Shown in pieces: positions 1 to 6,408 of a stretch of 10,701 bases of DNA. This DNA is from an uncultured Caulobacteraceae bacterium (GTDB lineage Bacteria > Pseudomonadota > Alphaproteobacteria > Caulobacterales > Caulobacteraceae): assembly GCA_937910255.1 (NCBI GenBank), contig CALEOQ010000162.1, positions 1 to 10,701 on the forward strand, in the 5' to 3' direction. The position numbers and the translations under genes are program-made. The notes below the pieces were generated by a model, which did not search any database, had not been told where the DNA came from, and worked only from the letters and a program-made list of their open reading frames with translations. Every line of letters starts with the position of its first letter. Position 1 is the first letter of the stretch.

Positions 1-186
1 GGAGCGGTGAGGTGTTTTCTGTTGAGTGGGACCGGGGCCCGCGTGGTCTACGCGCGTGCCCTGACGGACGGTCGTCGGGTCGAGGGCGAGCGTCAGATAT
101 CTCAGCAGATTGAGACCGGCGATCACCACCAGGGGCTGATCGGCGCCGATGGCGAGGTTCCACGTCTTGAGCTCGAGCGCGGCCAT
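1..186 (-). CDS. Unrecognised protein, N-terminal part only (cut by window edge)
   Basis: An open frame of 62 codons starts with ATG at 186 and runs off the left edge without a stop. The start is supported by an AGGAGG Shine-Dalgarno sequence about five bases upstream (minus strand, around 191-196). The first 40 codons mostly end in G or C, as real genes here do, and encode MAALELKTWNLAIGADQPLV followed by a hydrophobic VIAGLNLL stretch. The stretch past about residue 40 is rich in Pro, Gln, Thr and His and less gene-like, so an error or frameshift near the edge is possible. I do not recognise the family. The gene is divergent from cfa and shares a 191-bp intergenic region with it. The best evidence that it is real is the ribosome binding site rather than any homology. 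Confidence 0.45.
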   Translation of the reverse strand, partial: MAALELKTWNLAIGADQPLVVIAGLNLLRYLTLALDPTTVRQGTRVDHAGPGPTQQKTPHRS

Positions 187-377
187 ACGATCCTCCTGAG
201 GTCTGCGGATCGGGCCTAAGTGGCGCCCGTCCGGCGGCTTCACAAGCCTGAAATCCGGCGCCGGCGCACCGGGTTTTGCGTCCGGGACCTGGGCTCAGCC
301 GTAAACTTGGCTCCGGCTTGGAGTCGCCCGTCGGTGTTTGCATGTTATTGTACGAAAGACACGAGGGGTAAGCGAAG
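187..377. other. Divergent intergenic region between the left-edge gene and cfa
   Basis: This 191-bp spacer should hold the start signals of both flanking genes. It contains the AGGAGG site of the left gene and, before cfa, a GAGGGG motif at 363-368, nine bases ahead of the ATG. A 10-bp palindrome CCGGCGCCGG lies at 255-264. The segment just before cfa (about 335-360) is less GC-rich than the surroundings, as expected of a promoter, but I see no convincing -35/-10 pair. No small ORF or RNA gene is evident. Confidence 0.5.
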
Positions 378-1637
378 ATGACTATCGCCCACGACTCGTC
401 ATCCCTGGCCGATCTGGCCCATACGCCGGGCGCCCTGCGCCGTGCGCCAGAACTGTCAGGTTCGACCACCGCCTTCCGAAGCGCCCTTGGGCTTCTGGCC
501 AGGAACTGGACGGTGGGTCAGCTCACCTTTGTCCTGCCGAACGGCAAGGAACTCACCATCGTCGGGGCGGAGCCAGGTCCCAGCGGTCGGCTGGTGGTGC
601 GCGACTACGCCTTCATGAACCGGGTGCTGGCGGCCGGCGATATCGGGTTCGCCGAGGGGTTCATGGCCCAGGAGTGGGATACGCCGGACATGGCCGCCCT
701 GCTCTGCGCCTTCAGCCTGAACTTCGACAAGATCGAGCGTCTGGCCCTGGGCGCGCCTCTGATGTGGGTGCTGAACCGCATCCTGCACGTCTTCCGCGAC
801 AACAGCCGCGCCGGCGCCAGGAAGAACATCCACGCCCACTACGACCTGGGCAACGCCTTCTATTCCCGGTGGCTGGACGCCACCATGACCTATTCGGCGG
901 CCCGCTACGCCCATGCGGGTCAGGATCTGGCCGCGGCGCAACAGAACAAGTACCGCCTGCTGACCCAGCAGATGGCCCTGGAGCCGCAGCACCATGTGCT
1001 GGAGATCGGCTGCGGCTGGGGGGGCTTCGCCGAATACGCCGCCAAGACCGTCGGCGCCAAGGTGACGGCCATCACCATCTCCAAGGAACAGTACGACTTC
1101 GCCGCCAAGCGCATTTTTGACCAGGGCCTGGCCGAGCGGGCCGAGATCCGCATGGTGGATTATCGTGATGTGGGCGGCGCCTATGACCGGGTCGCCTCCA
1201 TCGAAATGTTCGAAGCGGTCGGTGAAAAATACTGGCCGAGCTATTTCAGCAAGATCGCCGAGGTGCTGAAGCCTGGCGGCCTGGCCGGCCTGCAGATCAT
1301 CACCATCCAGGATGAGTTCTTCGAGGGCTATCGCCGCCGCGCCGACTTCATCCAGCGCTACATCTTTCCGGGCGGCATGCTGATCAGCGAGGCGCGCCTG
1401 CGTCAGGAGACTGGGGCGGCGGGCCTGGGTTGGCGCGACATAAGCCGCTTTGGTCAGGACTATGCCGATACGCTCGCCGAGTGGACCCGCCGGTTCGAGG
1501 CGGCCTGGCCGGAAATCCGCCAGAACGGCTTTGACGAGCGGTTCCGGCGGCTGTGGCGCTTCTACCTGGCCTATTGCGAGGCCGGTTTCCGCACCGCACG
1601 CACCGATGTGGTCCAGCTCAGCCTGTCGAAAAGCTGA
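378..1637 (+). CDS. cfa: Cyclopropane-fatty-acyl-phospholipid synthase (SAM-dependent)
   Basis: This 419-residue protein belongs to the CFA synthase family, which transfers a methylene group from S-adenosylmethionine to the double bond of unsaturated acyl chains in membrane phospholipids. Visible features are an N-terminal lipid-binding-type region (about 1-140), the family signature NIHAHYDLGNAFY (150-162), the SAM-binding motif I VLEIGCGWGG (207-216), IEMFEAVGEKYW (275-286), and FIQRYIFPGG (324-333). The C-terminal YCEAGFR segment carries Cys400, equivalent to the reactive Cys of the E. coli enzyme. Length and motif order are complete, so it should be active. The enzyme is peripheral at the cytoplasmic membrane and usually induced in stationary phase or under acid stress. 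GAGGGG lies nine bases before the ATG. The next gene, cysK, starts 56 bp downstream; CFA synthase consumes SAM, but I infer no firm pathway link. Confidence 0.95.
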   Translation: MTIAHDSSSLADLAHTPGALRRAPELSGSTTAFRSALGLLARNWTVGQLTFVLPNGKELTIVGAEPGPSGRLVVRDYAFMNRVLAAGDIGFAEGFMAQEWDTPDMAALLCAFSLNFDKIERLALGAPLMWVLNRILHVFRDNSRAGARKNIHAHYDLGNAFYSRWLDATMTYSAARYAHAGQDLAAAQQNKYRLLTQQMALEPQHHVLEIGCGWGGFAEYAAKTVGAKVTAITISKEQYDFAAKRIFDQGLAERAEIRMVDYRDVGGAYDRVASIEMFEAVGEKYWPSYFSKIAEVLKPGGLAGLQIITIQDEFFEGYRRRADFIQRYIFPGGMLISEARLRQETGAAGLGWRDISRFGQDYADTLAEWTRRFEAAWPEIRQNGFDERFRRLWRFYLAYCEAGFRTARTDVVQLSLSKS

Positions 1638-1693
1638 GCGCGCGGGCCGCTTGCCCCTGTTCGTGGGCCTATGCCGCGCTTAAGTAGCGGCCC
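1638..1693 (+). promoter_or_regulatory. cfa-cysK spacer with competing inverted repeats next to the cysK start
   Basis: The 56-bp spacer contains GGGCCGCT at 1644-1651 and its exact reverse complement AGCGGCCC at 1686-1693, which abuts the cysK ATG. A second possible stem, GCCGC 1673-1677 with GCGGC 1687-1691, uses the same right arm, and GCCC 1653-1656 can pair with GGGC 1665-1668. No Shine-Dalgarno sequence is visible before cysK. Whether these act as a terminator for cfa, a translation-limiting leader, or nothing is unknown; the repeats are seen directly and the role is inference. Confidence 0.3.
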
Positions 1694-2692
1694 ATGACCG
1701 TCGCAAACAGCGTTCTCGACACCATCGGCGACACGCCGCTCATCCGCCTCAACCGGGCCAGCGAACTGACCGGCTGCGAGATCCTGGGCAAGGCGGAGTT
1801 CATGAATCCCGGCCAGTCGGTCAAGGACCGCGCGGCGCTCTACATCGTGCGCGAGGCGCAGGCCAAGGGCCTGCTGCGGCCCGGCGGGCGCATTGTGGAA
1901 GGGACGGCGGGCAACACCGGCATCGGCCTGGCCATGGTCGCCAAGGCGCTCGGCTATCGCGCCACCATCGTCATTCCCCGGACCCAGAGCCAGGAGAAGA
2001 AGGACGCCATCCGCCTGTTCGGGGCCGAACTGGTCGAGGTGGACGCGGTCCCCTACTCCAACCCCGACAACTATGTGCGCTATTCCGGCCGCCTGGCCGA
2101 GGAGCTGGCGGCCACCGAGCCCAACGGCGCCATCTGGGCCAACCAGTTCGACAATGTCGCCAATCGCCAGGCCCACGCCGAGACCACAGGTCCGGAGATC
2201 TGGACGCAGACCGACGGCAAGGTGGACGGCTTCATCTGCGCCGTGGGTTCCGGCGGCACCCTGGCCGGGGTGGCCCAGGCCCTGCGGACCCAGCGGCCCG
2301 ATGTGAAGATCGGCCTCGCCGATCCCTATGGGGCGGCGCTCTATTCCTATTACACGACCGGCGAACTCAAGTCCGAGGGCGGCTCGATCAGCGAAGGCAT
2401 CGGCCAGGGCCGGATCACCGCCAATCTTGAGGGCCTGAAGGTCGACCATGCCTACCGCATCGCCGACGACGAGATGCTGGGGGTGATCTATGATCTCGTG
2501 GAGCACGAGGGCCTGGTGATGGGCGGCTCCACCGGCGTCAATGTGGCCGGCGCCATCCGGATGGCCCGGGACCTGGGGCCTGGCCACACCATCGTGACCA
2601 TCCTCTGCGACCAGGGCGCGCGCTATCAGAGCAAGATTTTCAACAAGGCCTTCCTCACGGAAAAAGGCCTTCCCGTTCCGGCCTGGCTCTAG
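1694..2692 (+). CDS. cysK: Cysteine synthase (O-acetylserine sulfhydrylase), PLP-dependent
   Basis: This 332-residue fold-type II PLP enzyme should form L-cysteine from O-acetylserine and sulfide in the cytoplasm. The PLP Schiff-base lysine is Lys44 in NPGQSVKDRAA. The substrate loop is TAGNTG (71-76), where most CysK proteins have TSGNTG. The phosphate-binding loop is GSGGT (185-189), and Ser279 in GGSTG contacts the PLP ring nitrogen by analogy. The Ser-to-Ala change in the loop also occurs, as I recall, in a proteobacterial subgroup with the same C-terminal LPVPAWL ending, so I do not read it as inactivation. A related role such as cysteine desulfhydrase or cystathionine beta-synthase-like activity cannot be excluded. 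No C-terminal regulatory domain is present. sseA follows after two bases and should be co-transcribed. Confidence 0.9.
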   Translation: MTVANSVLDTIGDTPLIRLNRASELTGCEILGKAEFMNPGQSVKDRAALYIVREAQAKGLLRPGGRIVEGTAGNTGIGLAMVAKALGYRATIVIPRTQSQEKKDAIRLFGAELVEVDAVPYSNPDNYVRYSGRLAEELAATEPNGAIWANQFDNVANRQAHAETTGPEIWTQTDGKVDGFICAVGSGGTLAGVAQALRTQRPDVKIGLADPYGAALYSYYTTGELKSEGGSISEGIGQGRITANLEGLKVDHAYRIADDEMLGVIYDLVEHEGLVMGGSTGVNVAGAIRMARDLGPGHTIVTILCDQGARYQSKIFNKAFLTEKGLPVPAWL

Positions 2693-2694
2693 TC

Positions 2695-3540
2695 GTGGAA
2701 ACCGGTCCCCTTGTCTCTGTCGACTGGCTGGCCCAGCGCCTGGGTGATCCCGACCTGCGGGTGGTCGACGCCACCTGGTACATGCCGGCCGAGCAGCGGC
2801 CCGGCCTGGAGGAATTCCGCCAGGGGCATATTCCCGGCGCGGTCTTCTTCGACATCGACCTGATCTCCGATCCCGACACCGACCTGCCGCACATGCTGCC
2901 GCCCCAGGCCGCCTTCGCTGCGGCCGCCTCGCAGCTGGGCCTGGGTCCATCGCATCAGATCGTCGTCTATGACGGCCACGGCATCTTCTCCAGCCCGCGG
3001 GTCTGGTGGACCCTCCGGGTCATGGGCTTCGACAAGGTCGCCGTGCTGGATGGCGGCCTGAAAGCCTGGCGGGCGGCTGGCCAACCGATCGAGACCGGCG
3101 ATCCCGCCCCCAAGCCGGTCGAGAGCGCCGCGCGACTGCGGCCCCAACTGGTGCGCAGCCTGGAGGATGTGCGTCAGGCCCTGGACGATCCTGAGGTCCA
3201 GCTGCTTGACGCCCGCCCGGCCGGGCGGTTCATGGGGGAGGTTCCCGAGCCGCGAGCGGGTCTGCGCAGCGGCCACATGCCCGGCGCCTGCAACCTGCCC
3301 TGGAACGCCGTGGTCGCCGCCGATGGAACCCTGCGGTCGCCAGACGAACTGCGCGGCGCCTTCGCCGTGGCCGGCGTCAACCTGGAGCGTCCGATCATCG
3401 CCACCTGCGGGTCAGGGGTGAGCGCCGCGGTTCTTGCGCTCGCCTTGGCGCGGCTGGGGGTGGAGCAGGTCCCGATCTATGACGGCTCCTGGAGCGAATG
3501 GGGCGGTCGTTCCGACACGCCGGTGGCTGTCGGGCCATGA
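2695..3540 (+). CDS. sseA: 3-mercaptopyruvate sulfurtransferase (two-domain rhodanese)
   Basis: This 281-residue protein has two rhodanese domains, about 5-130 (inactive) and 155-278 (catalytic). The active-site loop CGSGVSA has its nucleophile at Cys238. The CGSGV form is typical of 3-mercaptopyruvate sulfurtransferases, whereas thiosulfate-specific rhodaneses usually have CRxGxR. Other family marks are DATWYMP (25-31), GHIPGAVFFDID (44-55) and YDGSWSEWG (262-270). It moves sulfane sulfur from mercaptopyruvate, a cysteine transamination product, to thiol acceptors. The start is GTG, two bases after the cysK stop and with no Shine-Dalgarno sequence, so translation is probably coupled to cysK. 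No other start upstream of the first conserved residues fits. The stop overlaps the next gene by four bases. Pairing with cysK suggests a cysteine and sulfur-transfer operon. Confidence 0.92.
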   Translation: METGPLVSVDWLAQRLGDPDLRVVDATWYMPAEQRPGLEEFRQGHIPGAVFFDIDLISDPDTDLPHMLPPQAAFAAAASQLGLGPSHQIVVYDGHGIFSSPRVWWTLRVMGFDKVAVLDGGLKAWRAAGQPIETGDPAPKPVESAARLRPQLVRSLEDVRQALDDPEVQLLDARPAGRFMGEVPEPRAGLRSGHMPGACNLPWNAVVAADGTLRSPDELRGAFAVAGVNLERPIIATCGSGVSAAVLALALARLGVEQVPIYDGSWSEWGGRSDTPVAVGP

Positions 3541-4070
3541 GCCGGATGATCGTCCGCCCAGCCCGCCCCGACGATCTTCCCCTGCTGCCAGATATCGAGG
3601 TGTCGGCCGCCGGCCTCTTTCGAGACGAAGGCGTGGCCATCATCGCCGGTGAGGCGGAAGACGCGCCCCTCGACTTCACCCCCGCCGAGGTCTGGGCGCC
3701 CATCGCCGCGGCGGGCCTGTTGTGGGTGATGGCCGAGGGCGACGGGCCGCCCGGCGCCTTCCTGGCGGCGCGGATCGAAGAGCACCGGCTCCATATCCTG
3801 GAGTTCGATGTCCACCGCCGCCATCAGGGGCAGGGTCTGGGCCGACGCCTGCTGGCCTTCGCCATCGATGAGGCGCGGCGGCGCGGGCTTGCGGGCTTGA
3901 GCCTCACCACCTTCCGGGACGTCCCCTGGAATGCGCCCTTCTACGCCTCGGCGGGCTTTGAGATCGTCGAGCGGGATGCGGCGACGCCACTTCTGACGGC
4001 CTATCTGGACCGGGAAGCGGCCCGCGGCCTGGACCCCGTTCGCCGCTGTGCGATGGTCCTGAACCTCTAG
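3537..4070 (+). CDS. GNAT-family N-acetyltransferase
   Basis: This 177-residue protein has the acetyl-CoA-binding motif A, RRHQGQGLGRRLL (about 94-106), after the beta-strand LHILEFDV, and a GNAT C-terminal segment NAPFYASAGFEIV (132-144). It should transfer acetyl from acetyl-CoA to an amine, but the sequence does not reveal the substrate. The frame is open back to 3498, but I chose ATG 3537. It gives the classic four-base ATGA overlap with the sseA stop, and the domain begins immediately (IVRPARPDD). An ATG at 3546 is a second option. Position behind cysK and sseA suggests the same transcript, so an amino-acid or sulfur-compound substrate is conceivable but unproven. Its stop codon lies within the CTAG shared with the convergent lipoprotein gene. 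Confidence 0.85.
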   Translation: MSRMIVRPARPDDLPLLPDIEVSAAGLFRDEGVAIIAGEAEDAPLDFTPAEVWAPIAAAGLLWVMAEGDGPPGAFLAARIEEHRLHILEFDVHRRHQGQGLGRRLLAFAIDEARRRGLAGLSLTTFRDVPWNAPFYASAGFEIVERDAATPLLTAYLDREAARGLDPVRRCAMVLNL

Positions 4071-5164
4071 CGAACCGGCGGGGCGTACATCAGTCCCGGT
4101 TCCGGCGCGCTCCACAGGGCGTTGAGCCCCCGTTCCAGCTTCAGACCGGAATCAGCGCCGAGGTTGCGGCGGAAGATCTCGTTATAGGCGCCGACCTGGG
4201 CGATGGCCTGATAGGCCCAGTCCTCCTCCAGGCCGAGCAAGGCGCCCAGTTCGCCATCAACCCCCAGCAGCCGCCGCGTTTCGGGATCGGACGCCGTCTC
4301 GCGCGAACCTTCCACCGTGGTTGAGTTCACGCCCAGTTCTTCGGCAATAACAAGGGCGTTGACCGTCCATCTGACGATATCGGTCCAGGCCGGATCGTCC
4401 TGCCGCACCACGGGGCCGAGCGGCTCCTTGGAAATCACCGTCGGCAGGATCACATGGGCGTTGGGATTGTTCATGATCGACCGGGCCGAGGCCAGGGCCG
4501 AGATGTCGGCGGTGAAGACGTCGCATTCCTCGCCCTCATAGGCGGTGCGCGCATCGGCCTCGTTGTCGACGACGACCGGCGTGAATTCGAGACCGCGGGC
4601 CCTGAAATAGTCGCCGAGGTTGCCTTCGGTCACCGTGCCGGACTGGACGCAGATCCGCGCGCCATTGAGTTCGTCGGCGCTGGTCAGGTTGAGCGACCGC
4701 GGCGCCAGGAAGCCCTGGCCGTCATAATAGGTCACCCCTGCGAAATCGAGGCCCAGGCCCGCGTCCCGCGACAGAGTCCAGGAGGTGTTGCGCGACAGAA
4801 TGTCGACCGAGCCTTCCTGCAGTTCGGCGAATCGGTTCTGGGCCGAGACCGACCGGTAGCGGACGGCGTCGGCGTCCCCCAGGACGGCTGCGGCCACCGC
4901 CCGGCAGATGTCGACATCAAAGCCCCGCCAGACCCCGCGCACATCCTGCACCGCAAAGCCCGCCAGCCCCGCATGGACGCCGCAGAGCACATGGCCCCGG
5001 CGGCGCACCGCCTCCAGGGTCGGGCTTGGCGTGGGCGCGAAGTCCCGAGCCACGGCCGTCGTCTTGGGCGCTGGCGCAGGCTCAGGTTCCGGGGACTCCG
5101 TCTCCTGGCCACATCCGGCCAGGACCAGCGACAGGACAGCGGACGCCGCGAGGCGTCGGATCAT
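4067..5164 (-). CDS. Amino-acid ABC transporter substrate-binding lipoprotein (AapJ-like, family 3)
   Basis: This 365-residue exported protein has an N-terminal signal with lipobox LAGC (15-18), so it should be lipidated on Cys18. A Pro/Glu/Ala-rich tether (about 19-47) follows, then a bilobal binding domain (about 48-355). Family marks resembling AapJ, the general L-amino-acid-binding protein, are TLEAVRRRGHVLCGV (49-63), GVWRGFDVDICRAVAAAV (77-94) and RNTSWTLSRD (125-134). Cysteines at 61, 87, 172 and 214 sit where AapJ-type proteins carry conserved ones. Typical AapJ proteins in Gram-negatives are soluble, so the lipid anchor and tether are notable. No permease or ATPase gene is in the window, so it is an orphan here. 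An AGGAG ribosome binding site lies about eight bases before the ATG. It is divergent from metC by 81 bp. The substrate is unknown; the sulfur-gene context is only suggestive. Confidence 0.88.
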   Translation of the reverse strand: MIRRLAASAVLSLVLAGCGQETESPEPEPAPAPKTTAVARDFAPTPSPTLEAVRRRGHVLCGVHAGLAGFAVQDVRGVWRGFDVDICRAVAAAVLGDADAVRYRSVSAQNRFAELQEGSVDILSRNTSWTLSRDAGLGLDFAGVTYYDGQGFLAPRSLNLTSADELNGARICVQSGTVTEGNLGDYFRARGLEFTPVVVDNEADARTAYEGEECDVFTADISALASARSIMNNPNAHVILPTVISKEPLGPVVRQDDPAWTDIVRWTVNALVIAEELGVNSTTVEGSRETASDPETRRLLGVDGELGALLGLEEDWAYQAIAQVGAYNEIFRRNLGADSGLKLERGLNALWSAPEPGLMYAPPVR

Positions 5165-5245
5165 GGGGGGCTCCTTGATCGGACAGGACGGGAAAGGTCT
5201 AGTACAGGGAGTTTCGCCCCTGATGCCTCACGAACGTCAACCCGC
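5165..5245. promoter_or_regulatory. Divergent promoter region between the binding lipoprotein and metC
   Basis: This 81-bp region must serve both genes. On the plus strand TTGATC (5175-5180) and TCTAGT (5198-5203) are spaced 17 bp, a possible promoter for metC. On the minus strand TTGACG (5240-5235) matches the alphaproteobacterial -35 element, with a weak GCGAAA 17 bp on (5217-5212), for the lipoprotein gene. A 5-bp inverted repeat CAGGG...CCCTG with an 8-base spacer lies at 5205-5222, close to both predicted transcription starts, and could be an operator. AGGAG for the lipoprotein is around 5171-5176. I see no Shine-Dalgarno sequence for metC and no SAM riboswitch consensus. Promoter calls are by eye and weak. 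Confidence 0.35.
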
Positions 5246-6406
5246 ATGACCGAAGAAACCCGCCTGATCCACTCGGGTCTGGCAGAATCGCCCCTTGCGC
5301 GCACCGTCGGCCCGCCGATCCAGCGCGGCTCCACCGTTTTGCTGCCCAATGCGGCGGCGCTCTATGACGATGCGGCGCACCTGACCTATGGCCGCCAGGG
5401 TCTGGCGTCGCAGAGCGCGCTGATGGCCGCCCTGGCCGATCTGGAGCAGGCCGAGGCGGTCACCCTCTATCCTTCGGGCCTGGCGGCGCTCACCGGCGCC
5501 ATGCTCGCGGTGCTGAAGGCCGGCGACGAGGTGCTGGTGGTCGACACCATCTACAAGCCCACCCGCCGGTTCTGCGACGCGGTGCTGGTCCGCTACGGGG
5601 TCAAGGTGACCTACTACGCCCCGAGCCTTGGGCCCGCCGACCTCATGGCCCTCTGCGGACCCGCCACCCGCCTGATCGTGCTGGAGTCGCCCGGCTCGCT
5701 CAGCTTCGAGATGCAGGACGTGCCCGGCATCGCCGCGGCGGCGCACGCGCGCGACATCCTCACCCTGATCGACAACACCTGGGCCGCCGGCCTGCTGTTC
5801 AAGCCGCTCGATCATGGGGTCGATATCAGCGTCCAGGCCCTGACCAAATATGTGGGCGGCCATTCCGACGTCTTCATGGGCTCGGTCGCCGTCCGCGACA
5901 GGAGCCTGGTCCGGGCGATGGACGACGGCGTGCTGCACATCGGCTGGGCGGTGTCGCCGGACGACGCCTATCAGATGCTGCGCGGCCTGAGGACCCTGGC
6001 CACACGGATGGCCCGCCATGATCAGTCGGGCCGCCACATCGCCCGCTGGCTGGCGGAGCGGGCCGAGGTGGCGGAGATGCGCCATCCGGCCCTGCCCGGC
6101 TGCCCTGGCCACGAGATCTGGCGCCGGGATTATAGCGGCGCCTGCGGCCTGTTCGCCTTCACCCTGAAGCCGGCGCCCGCCGCCGCCACGGCGGCCTTCC
6201 TCGATGCGCTCAAGGTGTTTGGCCTTGGCTTTTCCTGGGGGGGCTTTGAAAGCCTGGCCATCGACTGCGACCCCCAGCTCCGCTGCCGCGCGGACGGCGA
6301 TCGCGGGAACGGCGCCCTGATCCGCCTGCATATCGGGCTGGAAGATCCGGCGGACCTGATCGCCGACCTGACCGGCGCCCTCGACGCCTGGCGGAGCCTC
6401 GCCTGA
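5246..6406 (+). CDS. metC: Cystathionine beta-lyase
   Basis: This 386-residue fold-type I PLP enzyme of the Cys/Met metabolism family should cleave cystathionine to homocysteine, pyruvate and ammonia, the penultimate step of methionine synthesis. The PLP lysine is Lys201 in ALTKYVGGHSDVFMG, the cofactor-contacting Asp is Asp176 in LIDNTWAAG, and YGR (48-50) is the phosphate-binding motif from the neighbouring subunit. SWGGFESL (330-337) is characteristic of beta-lyases; gamma-synthases and gamma-lyases usually have SLGG there. The frame is open far upstream to 4454, but that part is antisense to the lipoprotein gene. ATG 5246 matches the family N-terminus (TRLIHSG) and avoids the overlap. There is no clear ribosome binding site. 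The glycerate kinase gene begins two bases after the stop. Confidence 0.92.
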   Translation: MTEETRLIHSGLAESPLARTVGPPIQRGSTVLLPNAAALYDDAAHLTYGRQGLASQSALMAALADLEQAEAVTLYPSGLAALTGAMLAVLKAGDEVLVVDTIYKPTRRFCDAVLVRYGVKVTYYAPSLGPADLMALCGPATRLIVLESPGSLSFEMQDVPGIAAAAHARDILTLIDNTWAAGLLFKPLDHGVDISVQALTKYVGGHSDVFMGSVAVRDRSLVRAMDDGVLHIGWAVSPDDAYQMLRGLRTLATRMARHDQSGRHIARWLAERAEVAEMRHPALPGCPGHEIWRRDYSGACGLFAFTLKPAPAAATAAFLDALKVFGLGFSWGGFESLAIDCDPQLRCRADGDRGNGALIRLHIGLEDPADLIADLTGALDAWRSLA

Positions 6407-6408
6407 AC

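Noticed and set aside
255..275. GC-rich palindrome followed by GTTTT, resembling a terminator
   Set aside because: The arms do not form a clean stem adjacent to the T-run, and no plus-strand gene lies upstream to terminate.
1571..2950. 459-codon open frame on the minus strand opposite cysK
   Set aside because: It mirrors the codon structure of a high-GC gene on the other strand, and its product is low-complexity Gly/Ala/Arg/His-rich with no recognisable domain.
3498..3536. Thirteen extra N-terminal residues for the GNAT protein
   Set aside because: The segment overlaps sseA coding sequence and is not domain-like; the ATGA overlap at 3537 is the better start.
4454..5245. Upstream extension of the metC frame giving a 650-residue fusion
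   Set aside because: The extra part is antisense to the lipoprotein gene and shows no domain; the family N-terminus begins at ATG 5246.
5165..5245. SAM riboswitch before metC
   Set aside because: Such elements are common before methionine genes in this class, but I see no SAM-II-like consensus or pseudoknot arms, and the leader is short.
5237..6331. 364-codon open frame on the minus strand opposite metC
   Set aside because: Same reason: it is antisense to a clear PLP enzyme with intact motifs, and its product has no domain.
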